From Deltaproteobacteria bacterium (GTDB taxonomy: Bacteria; Desulfobacterota; GWC2-55-46; DRQE01), in contig DAOVKH010000081.1 of the NCBI GenBank assembly GCA_030631875.1, forward strand, positions 1 through 7,603: DNA of 7,603 nucleotides, written 5' to 3'. Position numbers and translations under genes: made by a program. The notes beneath the pieces were generated by a model. It did not search any database and was not told where the DNA came from. It saw only the letters and a list, made by a program, of their open reading frames with translations. Within the stretch, counting starts at the first letter, position 1. Each line of letters opens with the position of its first letter. Of the stretch, positions 1-5,832 are shown in pieces.

Positions 1-224
1 CGCGTCTTTATAAGCTCTTCTAAGTCCTTATCATCGAGCCTTATATTAGCCCTTGCCTCGGCCACCTCATCCATCGACATATATACCCAGCCATCGGGCT
101 TTACGATTTCAAAACCTACGGTGGGGCTATTGAAGTTATTGTCACCTGCCAGAGCGACCTCTGCAACTACTGGCGATAATACAAAAGAAAGGACAAGTGC
201 GACGAGAACTATTAATTTCTTCAT
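1..224 (-). CDS. Exported protein of unknown function (N-terminal fragment)
   Basis: The gene starts with ATG at 224-222 and runs off the left edge; 74 codons are visible. A clear ribosome binding site, GGAGGT, lies at 232-237 on this strand, 7 bases before the ATG, and fixes the start. The first 26 or so residues form a classical signal peptide: MKK, a hydrophobic stretch (LIVLVALVLSFVLSPVV), then a cleavage-like AEVALA-G. The mature part begins with polar residues, then 'VGFEIVKPDGWVY', which resembles the 'GF.f..PdgW' opening of many small secreted proteins, and continues into an acidic, helix-prone stretch. I do not recognise the family, so no function is assigned; the protein should be periplasmic or extracytoplasmic. 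Its transcription points away from the other genes, with 333 bases separating it from the end of aspS. I see no convincing -35/-10 pair upstream. Confidence 0.8.
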   Translation of the reverse strand, partial: MKKLIVLVALVLSFVLSPVVAEVALAGDNNFNSPTVGFEIVKPDGWVYMSMDEVAEARANIRLDDKDLEELIKT

Positions 225-319
225 CAAAAGTACCTCCGTTTTAGGTTAAACGTATATATGCACTATTCTAAAGACAAAAACAACAAAAGAACATCTTTAA
301 CTTTTAAGACTATTCGATT

Positions 320-349
320 AACCCTTCGACAGGCTCAGGGCGAACGGTT
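320..349. repeat. Imperfect palindrome of the TTCGACAGGCTCAGGGCGAA type
   Basis: Bases 320-328 (AACCCTTCG) pair with 341-349 (CGAACGGTT), leaving one C·C mismatch and a 12-base loop, ACAGGCTCAGGG. From general familiarity, the core TTCGACAGGCTCAGG-x-CGAACGG recurs as a dispersed intergenic repeat in many unrelated bacterial genomes, so this is probably one copy of a REP-like element. I cannot count copies elsewhere in this genome from this window. It lies outside all genes. Confidence 0.55.
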
Positions 350-516
350 TGATTTGGTGAGCGTAACAAACCATACGAGCTTTTATCACGCCGCACGAAC
401 CAACAGCGGCAAAGAGAAGTCTTCGTAATCAAGGGGTCAACAGACCCGTAGCACGCAAAAAATTAAGAGTGAGTCGCACTTTTATGTGCGTCGAACGATT
501 GATTTTGAAGCGTAAC
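341..516. repeat. Pair of imperfect direct repeats
   Basis: Copy 1 is 341-367 and copy 2 is 492-516. Both start CGAACG, continue with a TTGATTT-like middle and end AGCGTAAC; they differ by a few substitutions and two short gaps. The copies are about 150 bases apart, and the first overlaps the right arm of the palindrome at 320-349. They could be the ends of a small non-autonomous element or a local duplication. The interval between them contains only short hairpins. Confidence 0.4.
456..490 (-). terminator. Possible weak terminator downstream of aspS
   Basis: Read on the minus strand, about 68 bases after the aspS stop, a 5-bp stem CGCAC/GTGCG (486-490 with 475-479, 6-base loop) is followed after roughly 12 bases by a run of six T (462-457). 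The stem is short and the T run is not adjacent, so this is a marginal call. Another small hairpin at 434-447 (GGGTC/GACCC) has no T run. Confidence 0.22.
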
Positions 517-557
517 GCAGAGTACGGAGACTTATCGCGACGCAAATGAAGAAGACG

Positions 558-2348
558 CTACTGCGTTTTCTTCATAACCCGCAAGAACAACTCCTCCATC
601 TGCTTACTACCAACGGTAGAAGGCGCTTCGCTCAACTGGCAGTAGGCCTTCTGCGTCTTAGGGAAGGCTATGACGTCGCGTATGGACTCGCTTCCCGTCA
701 TGACGGCTATCAGACGGTCAAGTCCGAATGCTATGCCACCGTGAGGAGGTGTGCCGTAACTCAAGGCATCAAGGAGAAAGCCGAACCTCTCCCCAGCCTC
801 TTCGTCGCTTATACCGAGCTTTCCAAATATCTTCTCCTGAAGGTCCTTGGTGTGTATCCTAATCGAACCGCCGCCTATCTCCACGCCATTTAGAACGAGG
901 TCATAGGCCTTGGAGCGCACGTCTCCGGGTGAAGTGTCGAGTTTATCCATATCCTCATCTAACGGAGCTGTGAATGGGTGGTGAACGGCTGTGTGGCGTT
1001 TCTCGCCGTGGTCATATTCCAATAGCGGAAAGTCCGTAACCCATACGAAGTTAAAGCCGTCTTCTTTAATTAATTCAAGGCGTTTTGCAAGCTCAAGGCG
1101 CACCCTGCCGAGGACGGTATTGGCTACCATCACAGTATCTGCGCCAAAGAGGAGCAGGTCGCCCTCTTCGGCCTCTAAAGCCTTGTTTATAGAAGATTTT
1201 TCGTCGTCTGTCAGGAATTTAGCTATTGGAGACTGCCAACCATCGGCCGTAATCTTTACCCACGCAAGGCCCTTTGCGCCGTATGTAGAGGCCAGCTCCG
1301 TCAGGCCATCGATATCTTTACGAGAGAATGTCGCACACCCCTTGGCATTGATGGCCTTTACGAGCCCGCCTGCCTCTACTGCACCTGAGAAGACCTTAAA
1401 GCCGCACCCCCTCAGGAGGTCGGTCAGATCCGTTAATTCAAGGCCAAACCTCGTATCGGGCGTATCGAGGCCAAAGCGATCCATGGCTTCTTTGTATGTC
1501 ATACGACTGAAAGCACCACCATCTGCAACGTCGACAGAGAGTGCCTCCTTGAATAGATGCACGATGAGGCCCTCCATCATCTCCATTACATCCTCGGAGT
1601 CTACGAAGCTCATCTCTGCGTCGATTTGAGTGAACTCGGGCTGACGGTCGGCACGAAGGTCTTCGTCCCTGAAGCACCGTGTTATCTGAAAGTAGCGGTC
1701 AAAGCCTGAGACCATGAGTATCTGCTTAAATATCTGCGGCGACTGCGGCAGGGCGTAGAAGTGCCCCGGGTTGAGCCTCGACGGAACAAGGTAATCGCGC
1801 GCGCCTTCGGGCGTGCTCTTTGTAAGTATAGGCGTCTCTATCTCAAGGAAACCATTGTCAGATAAATAATCGCGCGTAGCCTTGGCGACATTATGCCTTA
1901 ATATAAAGTTCTTCTGCAATTTCGGTCGCCTTAAGTCCAAGTACCTGTGCTTTAGGCGTATATCCTCGCCGGCATCCGTGTCGTCCTCTATAGGCATGGG
2001 TGGTACGTCCGAGACGCTCAAGACCTTAAGCTCTGTGGCCATCACCTCTATCTCGCCTGTAGGAATATCCCTATTGACCGTACCGTCGGGCCTTGCCCTA
2101 ACGAGCCCCTTTACGGCTATAACGAACTCGCTCCTTAAGGAGTGCGCACGCTCGTGTATCTCTTTAGCATCTTCAGGGTTGAAGACGATCTGAACTACAC
2201 CGCTTCTGTCCCTAAGGTCTACAAATATAAGCCCACCGTGGTCTCGACGCTTTTGAACCCACCCCATGAGCGTAACTTGAGCATCTATATCACCGCTATT
2301 TGGTACGCCGCAGTACGACGACCTTCTCCAATTTCCTAAGCTTTCCAA
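558..2348 (-). CDS. aspS: Aspartyl-tRNA synthetase, probably non-discriminating
   Basis: AspS charges tRNA-Asp with aspartate in the cytoplasm. The 596 residues match the usual bacterial length (E. coli 590). Visible in order: an OB-fold anticodon-binding domain (about 10-115, 'VTLMGWVQKRRDHGGLIF'); the class II catalytic core, with the motif 1 region 'GFLEIETPILTKSTPEGARD' (166-185) and motif 2 'FRDEDLRADRQPEFTQID' (226-243); the bacterial GAD insertion (about 285-410); and motif 3 'GIAFGLDRL' (538-546). His37 and Gly89 match the His31/Gly81 pair that, in Pseudomonas aeruginosa AspRS, allows charging of tRNA-Asn; the discriminating E. coli enzyme has Leu and Lys there. I therefore infer a non-discriminating enzyme that works with GatCAB amidotransferase. 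The start is TTG at 2348-2346, with GGAGGT six bases upstream. No ATG lies just upstream in frame, and residues before the OB-fold fit the family. It appears monocistronic. Confidence 0.97.
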   Translation of the reverse strand: MESLGNWRRSSYCGVPNSGDIDAQVTLMGWVQKRRDHGGLIFVDLRDRSGVVQIVFNPEDAKEIHERAHSLRSEFVIAVKGLVRARPDGTVNRDIPTGEIEVMATELKVLSVSDVPPMPIEDDTDAGEDIRLKHRYLDLRRPKLQKNFILRHNVAKATRDYLSDNGFLEIETPILTKSTPEGARDYLVPSRLNPGHFYALPQSPQIFKQILMVSGFDRYFQITRCFRDEDLRADRQPEFTQIDAEMSFVDSEDVMEMMEGLIVHLFKEALSVDVADGGAFSRMTYKEAMDRFGLDTPDTRFGLELTDLTDLLRGCGFKVFSGAVEAGGLVKAINAKGCATFSRKDIDGLTELASTYGAKGLAWVKITADGWQSPIAKFLTDDEKSSINKALEAEEGDLLLFGADTVMVANTVLGRVRLELAKRLELIKEDGFNFVWVTDFPLLEYDHGEKRHTAVHHPFTAPLDEDMDKLDTSPGDVRSKAYDLVLNGVEIGGGSIRIHTKDLQEKIFGKLGISDEEAGERFGFLLDALSYGTPPHGGIAFGLDRLIAVMTGSESIRDVIAFPKTQKAYCQLSEAPSTVGSKQMEELFLRVMKKTQ

Positions 2349-2435
2349 ATACTTACCTCCGCATGATTAGTATATACAATAAAACCGAATAGAATACCTC
2401 CGACTGCCCAGAGACTCTTTCATGGCAATCCAACT

Positions 2436-2464
2436 TTTATACCACAAAGCCGAAGGCTTTTCAA
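2436..2464 (-). promoter_or_regulatory. Sigma-70-type promoter for aspS
   Basis: On the minus strand, TTGAAA (2464-2459) and TATAAA (2441-2436) are separated by exactly 17 bases, each one base from the consensus hexamer. Transcription would start near 2428 and give a leader of about 80 bases before the TTG start of aspS. The spacer contains a 6-bp inverted repeat, AAAGCC/GGCTTT (2446-2451 and 2455-2460), which could be a small operator or chance. Confidence 0.6.
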
Positions 2465-2521
2465 TTTATTACGTTAATCCGAAAATATATGAATCTTTAT
2501 TAAAAGTTTGTAATTTTTACC

Positions 2522-2552
2522 TTGACAAGAACCCCCTCTCATTGGCTATAAT
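2522..2552 (+). promoter_or_regulatory. Promoter of the triheme cytochrome operon
   Basis: Perfect consensus hexamers TTGACA (2522-2527) and TATAAT (2547-2552) lie 60 to 90 bases before the first cytochrome start codon. The spacer is 19 bases, two longer than optimal. The predicted start of transcription is near 2559, giving a leader of about 55 bases. The A/T-rich stretch 2465-2520 directly upstream could act as an UP-like element. I see no recognisable Fnr, Fur or sigma-54 site. Confidence 0.6.
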
Positions 2553-2612
2553 GCATAGATTCGCTAACACATATTTTTGTGAAAATGAAAACCAATAGAA
2601 GGAGGCAGATAC

Positions 2613-2954
2613 ATGAAGAAAAGAGTATTATCGATACTCTTGTTCGCTGGTTTCGCATTAGGCGCGATTTTTATCACGCCAAGCTTCGCCGAGTATGGCG
2701 ACATAGTGCTTAACTCAAAGTCAGAGAGTATGAAGGATGCCGGAGTCAAGCCGGTACTATTTCCACACTGGTTCCACAGAATTAGATTTAAATGCAAGGT
2801 ATGTCACGAGGACATATTCGTGCTGAAAAAAGGCGCTAACGACATAACGATGGGTGCTATCATGGGCGGAGACTTCTGCGGAAAGTGCCATAACGGCCTT
2901 ATCGCATGGGAGCCTCTTTACTGCGACAGGTGCCACTCATATGAAGGCAACTAA
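2613..2954 (+). CDS. Secreted triheme c-type cytochrome, c(7)/nanowire triheme type (first of three)
   Basis: A 113-residue electron carrier exported by Sec. Residues 1-26 form a signal peptide (MKKRVLS, hydrophobic core, cleavage after PSFA). The mature part carries three heme-attachment motifs: CKVCH (61-65), CGKCH (89-93) and CDRCH (104-108). Upstream of the first is 'FPHWFH', with His52 and His55 as likely distal ligands. The layout (PH..H, CxxCH, a 'GANDITM' stretch, G..CGKCH, C..CH) is that of the c(7)-type triheme domain known from metal-reducing bacteria. There are only five His for three hemes; Met80, in a position shared by all three proteins here, is a candidate sixth ligand. The ribosome binding site AAGGAGG at 2599-2606 supports this ATG. 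Partner enzymes are not visible. It is the first gene after the promoter, 35 bases before the next. Confidence 0.93.
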   Translation: MKKRVLSILLFAGFALGAIFITPSFAEYGDIVLNSKSESMKDAGVKPVLFPHWFHRIRFKCKVCHEDIFVLKKGANDITMGAIMGGDFCGKCHNGLIAWEPLYCDRCHSYEGN

Positions 2955-2989
2955 TTTAGTTTTTTCCTATAGAAAGGGGGAGGTTCTTA

Positions 2990-3616
2990 ATGAAAGGGCT
3001 CTTTAAATACAGACCATATATTAAGATTAGCGCCGTATTCTTCGTCGCAGTCTTTATAGCATACGCCTCACTGGCTACATCGAGTGACGCGGCTTCTAAG
3101 AAGAAGGTTTCACAGATAATAGATCCAAGCAATCCCAATAGCGTTCTCTACCTCGACACCGCAGGTAATGTCGCCGGTACCGGAGACGCCAAGAAGCCTG
3201 TGAGCGAGGCCTACAAGGCCGGACGTTCCTGGCACCCGAAGGCACTGTCGGCATCGAGCCTTCCGAAGGATAGATACGGACTCATCGATTGGGTCAAGCT
3301 CGTAGATGAAAACATCATAGCACCGAGGCCGTCGCTCGACCCTGACGCAACGGACAACCCTCCGCTTGATATGGACGTAATCATCGAGACAAAGGGTTAC
3401 TTCGTCGATGACGTAAAGTACCCTCACTCGACTCACACTTACTGGTTCGATTGTACGGCATGTCACCCCGGCATATTCACACCTGCCAGAGGTTCGAACA
3501 ACATGACCATGGTCGGAATATCCAGAGGTGAGTGGTGCGGAAGATGTCACGGCAAGGTAGCGTTCCCGCTTACCGATTGCGCCAAGTGCCATAGCGTAAA
3601 GAAGACTAAGAAATAA
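2990..3616 (+). CDS. Triheme c-type cytochrome with N-terminal heme-free extension (second of three)
   Basis: A 208-residue exported cytochrome. Residues 1-34 form a long signal sequence (basic MKGLFKYRPYIK, hydrophobic 13-28, possible cleavage after SSDA); it could instead remain as a membrane anchor. Residues 36-135 contain no Cys and form an extension absent from the neighbours, with 'DPSNPNSVLYLDTAGN' (45-60) and 'SSLPKDRYGLIDWVKLV' (89-105); I recognise no catalytic motif. The C-terminal part is a triheme domain: distal His146 and His149 in 'YPHSTH', then CTACH (155-159), CGRCH (183-187) and CAKCH (197-201), with a conserved 'NNMTM' (170-174) between the first two motifs. It ends in a lysine-rich tail. 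The ribosome binding site GGGGGAGG, seven bases before the ATG, supports the start. The next gene begins five bases after its stop, so the two are co-transcribed and probably translationally coupled. Confidence 0.92.
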   Translation: MKGLFKYRPYIKISAVFFVAVFIAYASLATSSDAASKKKVSQIIDPSNPNSVLYLDTAGNVAGTGDAKKPVSEAYKAGRSWHPKALSASSLPKDRYGLIDWVKLVDENIIAPRPSLDPDATDNPPLDMDVIIETKGYFVDDVKYPHSTHTYWFDCTACHPGIFTPARGSNNMTMVGISRGEWCGRCHGKVAFPLTDCAKCHSVKKTKK

Positions 3617-3621
3617 ACGAC

Positions 3622-4017
3622 GTGATATCACTTCGCTATATAACAGCAGTCGTATCGTTGCTACTTATAGCGGCATTCACAGCCTCGTATCCAAATATCG
3701 TCGATGGTGCTGAAACAAGCACTATCGGCGATATTGTTTTTTCAGACAAGTTGGATAGCATGAAGGAAGTAGGTGTCGGGCCGGTGGTCTTCCCGCACAC
3801 AATCCACACCGAGGCCTTTGAATGCGCCGACTGTCACCCTAAGATATTCAAGGACGAGATAGGCGCAAACAATATATCGATGAAGCAGAACATGGAGGGC
3901 GAATCCTGCGGCTCTATGAACTGCCACTGCGGTATGTTAGATTGCTACGACTCGGAGCGCACATTCCCGTTATACCTATGCGCGAATTGCCACACCGAGG
4001 TTGAAGGTACGGAGTAA
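3622..4017 (+). CDS. Triheme c-type cytochrome with a CX4CH heme motif (third of three)
   Basis: A 131-residue exported cytochrome. Residues 1-29 are a signal peptide. The mature part resembles the first cytochrome: 'GDIV', then a 'SMKEVGVGPVVFPHTIH' block (46-62) matching 'SMKDAGVKPVLFPHWFH' there. Heme motifs are CADCH (68-72), the expanded C-GSMN-CH (96-102, four residues between the cysteines, as in some heme sites of sulfate-reducer cytochrome c3) and CANCH (120-124). Two further cysteines, Cys103 and Cys108, follow the second motif inside an insertion of about ten residues. Only five His are present; Met87 sits where the other proteins have a Met. The start is GTG at 3622, chosen because it precedes the signal peptide and no ATG precedes the heme domain. 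It lacks a good Shine-Dalgarno sequence, which fits coupling to the gene ending five bases upstream. The terminator lies just downstream. Confidence 0.9.
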   Translation: MISLRYITAVVSLLLIAAFTASYPNIVDGAETSTIGDIVFSDKLDSMKEVGVGPVVFPHTIHTEAFECADCHPKIFKDEIGANNISMKQNMEGESCGSMNCHCGMLDCYDSERTFPLYLCANCHTEVEGTE

Positions 4018-4037
4018 CTCTATACAATATAAACCAG

Positions 4038-4070
4038 AAAAGGGAGAGGCTCTTAGCCTCTCCCTTTTTT
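4038..4070. terminator. Strong intrinsic terminator, probably bidirectional
   Basis: A 9-bp perfect G/C-rich stem, GGGAGAGGC (4042-4050) with GCCTCTCCC (4056-4064), has a five-base loop and is flanked by AAAA on the left and TTTTTT on the right. It ends the cytochrome operon 20 bases after the last stop codon. It lies between convergent genes, and the minus-strand copy is followed by TTTT, so it can also stop transcripts of the carbon operon ending at 4091. Confidence 0.92.
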
Positions 4071-4090
4071 ATTGTCAATTAGTAACCTCT

Positions 4091-4828
4091 TTAGAGCAAT
4101 GAGGCCGCGGCCTCGTCGATTAGATATATAAGATGCCCTTTAGGCTCTATCAGCGAAGCTGGCAACCTCTCATCCCTCCCCTTCAATACATCCCTAAGCG
4201 CCTCGGCTTTACTCTCGCCTGAGACGAGCACTACGATATTCTTAGCGTTATTTATTAAGGGCAAGGTCATTGAGACCCTCTTGTTGGTATCTTTTGGGCC
4301 GTCATCTACACCTACGACGAGCTTATCTCGCTCATGCAGGGCAGGACTTCCGGGGAATATGGATAACGTATGTCCGTCTGTGCCAAGCCCCAACAATACG
4401 AGATCAAGTACAGGAGACTCGTCGCCGAGGCTCTTAAAGACCCCTTTAATCTTTTTTTCGTATAACTCGGCCGATTCCTTAGGCGGCAGTTCTTCTTCTA
4501 TGGCGTGGATATTCTCTGCCGGTATATCGATATTCATGAGAAGATTCTCCGAGACCATGCGATAATTACTCTCACCACTATCACGTGCGACCAGACGTTC
4601 GTCGCCAAAGAATATTACGGTATCCTTCCACGCAATATCCTCGCGATACGGCGCGCTGGCGAGCATTGAATAAAGAACCTTAGGCGTAGAGCCTCCGCTC
4701 AGGGCTACGGTAAAGGGACGACGGCATCCGCCGTTACGACCACCATCACGTTCTTTCGATAGGTACTCGAATAGGCGCGCGGCCTCCTTCGAAAGCTCTT
4801 CTATATCCTTATATACTCTGATATCCAT
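4091..4828 (-). CDS. pgl: 6-phosphogluconolactonase
   Basis: Hydrolyses 6-phosphogluconolactone to 6-phosphogluconate, the second step of the oxidative pentose phosphate pathway, in the cytoplasm. The 245-residue product has the usual length of the DevB/Pgl family (glucosamine-6-phosphate isomerase-like fold). Family motifs are in order: 'VALSGGSTPKVLY' (41-53, phosphate binding), 'FFGDERLV...SNYRM' (73-91), 'GLGTDGHTLSIFPGSPAL' (147-164, including the active-site His region) and 'RVSMTLPLINNAKNIVVLVSG' split across 184-204. I chose ATG at 4828-4826 because the protein then begins 'MDIRVYKD', typical for the family, and sits one base after the TAA of glucokinase (TAA-T-ATG). A GTG at 4867 would give 13 extra residues inside the glucokinase frame and is less likely. 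The tight junction implies translational coupling. It is the last gene of the operon. Confidence 0.94.
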   Translation of the reverse strand: MDIRVYKDIEELSKEAARLFEYLSKERDGGRNGGCRRPFTVALSGGSTPKVLYSMLASAPYREDIAWKDTVIFFGDERLVARDSGESNYRMVSENLLMNIDIPAENIHAIEEELPPKESAELYEKKIKGVFKSLGDESPVLDLVLLGLGTDGHTLSIFPGSPALHERDKLVVGVDDGPKDTNKRVSMTLPLINNAKNIVVLVSGESKAEALRDVLKGRDERLPASLIEPKGHLIYLIDEAAASLL

Positions 4829-4829
4829 A

Positions 4830-5804
4830 TTACTTTCCCAGGACCTTCTTAGCGTACTCAACGGCACCTATGACGACCACCTTGGAGTTGGTAATCAAAT
4901 ATACGGGCATCGTAAGTAGCATCTCTTTAAATCTACCCTTATCGCTAAAGGCCGTTAAGAACTCCGGCCTGTCTATAAGGTCGATTATCTTAGGCGCTAT
5001 GCCGCCGCCAATATAGACCCCGCCCCTAGCCAACCCCTTTAGAGCCAAGTTCCCGGCCTCACGCGCAAGAACCTCCACGAAGATATCCAATGCCCGCTTG
5101 CACGTATCATTACCATCCCCATTAAGAGCTTCCTCCGTTATCTTAGCGGCAGTCACTAAATCGGTCGCACTGCCAGAGCCTCTAAGAAAATCATATATAT
5201 CGACGATACCGCCACCTGAGACGACTCGCTCGTAGCTTACGTGTCCGTAGCGCGCGTTCAAGAATTCGTATAACCTGAACTCTTCTTTTGTCGAAGGGGC
5301 GAAGTCAACGTGGCCGCCCTCTGAAGGTAATGGGTGGTGAAGGCCGTCGTCGGCCACAAAGACCAACGCCTCGCCAAGCCCTGTGCCCGGAGATATTATG
5401 GCACGATTACCGTATTCGTTCTTCGTCCCCTCCTGAAGCATTCTCAAATCACCGTCGCCGAGTACTTTCAGTGCGTATGCAGAGGCGGTCATATCATTTA
5501 AAAGCAAAACCTCGCATATATTAAATTCGTCTTTAAGGGTAGCGCCGTCTACAGACCAGCCAAGGTTTGTAAAGTCCGCCCGCCCATTTAATATAGGTGC
5601 GGCTACGCCGAAGACGGCAAGCCCTACGGCTTCGTCTTCTTCCAGGAAGTCCGCTATCACGGCTTCTATAGAGGCGTACTCAGCGTTCTCATAGCGACCT
5701 TCACGCAGGAGCCGATACGATGAATCGTAGAGTGCCATGAGCGTTTTTGTTCCGCCTACGTCTGCGGCCAATATCAATCTATTGTCATTCATATTTATAG
5801 GCAT
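4830..5804 (-). CDS. glk: Glucokinase (bacterial Glk family)
   Basis: Phosphorylates glucose with ATP to glucose 6-phosphate in the cytoplasm. The 324 residues match the E. coli Glk family (about 320). Motifs in order: phosphate-binding 'AADVGGTKT' (13-21), 'FTNLGW' (78-83), catalytic Asp104 in 'LLNDMTASAYAL' (101-112), 'ISPGTGLGEA' (137-146), the sugar-binding 'SEGGHVDFAP' (161-170), 'YERVVSGGGI' (191-200), and a C-terminal 'GGVYIGGGIAPKII' adenosine-side loop. It is not a ROK-family kinase, since the Cys-rich zinc motif is missing. I start it at ATG 5804; a second ATG four codons later (5792) would also leave the ATP loop intact, and neither has a strong ribosome binding site, so the start is uncertain by four residues. 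It lies 28 bases after the 6-phosphogluconate dehydrogenase stop and abuts pgl. Confidence 0.95.
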   Translation of the reverse strand: MPINMNDNRLILAADVGGTKTLMALYDSSYRLLREGRYENAEYASIEAVIADFLEEDEAVGLAVFGVAAPILNGRADFTNLGWSVDGATLKDEFNICEVLLLNDMTASAYALKVLGDGDLRMLQEGTKNEYGNRAIISPGTGLGEALVFVADDGLHHPLPSEGGHVDFAPSTKEEFRLYEFLNARYGHVSYERVVSGGGIVDIYDFLRGSGSATDLVTAAKITEEALNGDGNDTCKRALDIFVEVLAREAGNLALKGLARGGVYIGGGIAPKIIDLIDRPEFLTAFSDKGRFKEMLLTMPVYLITNSKVVVIGAVEYAKKVLGK

Positions 5805-5832
5805 AGGAATTAATCTTCAAGGAAGAGTATCT

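Larger units (their letters stand above)
225..557. other. Gene-free intergenic stretch rich in inverted repeats
   Basis: This stretch lies between the start of the exported-protein gene and the stop codon of aspS. I found no credible coding region in it. The left part (225-315) is A/T-rich and holds the leader and ribosome binding site of the left-hand gene. The right part (about 316-541) has a higher G+C content and is crowded with small symmetries: a palindrome at 320-349, GGTTTG/CAAACC at 346-351 and 367-372, GCCGC/GCGGC at 390-394 and 406-410, GGGTC/GACCC at 434-438 and 443-447, and CGCAC/GTGCG at 475-479 and 486-490. An imperfect direct repeat spans 341-367 and 492-516. The density suggests a repeat-derived insertion rather than plain spacer DNA, but no transposase, target duplication or tRNA is visible. 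Confidence 0.6.

Noticed and set aside
316..541. CRISPR array or tRNA in the repeat-rich intergenic region
   Set aside because: There are only two imperfect, differing repeats with no regular spacing, and no cloverleaf with a TTC-containing T-arm can be drawn.
546..893. Plus-strand open frame of 115 codons at the end of aspS
   Set aside because: It overlaps the conserved C-terminus of AspS in antisense and looks compositionally random.
991..1629. Long open frame on the plus strand inside aspS (212 codons)
   Set aside because: It is antisense to the conserved catalytic core of aspS, has no recognisable motif and no ribosome binding site; it is a by-product of aspS codon use.
2544..2554. Sigma-54-like GG...GC element before the cytochromes
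   Set aside because: The distance between GG and GC does not fit the -24/-12 spacing, while a sigma-70 pair fits the same place.
3110..3631. Minus-strand open frame of 173 codons across the second cytochrome
   Set aside because: It lies opposite a gene with signal peptide and three heme motifs, and its translation has no family features.
4829..4867. Longer pgl starting at GTG 4867
   Set aside because: The added 13 residues overlap the glucokinase end and do not resemble the family N-terminus; ATG 4828 gives the usual start.
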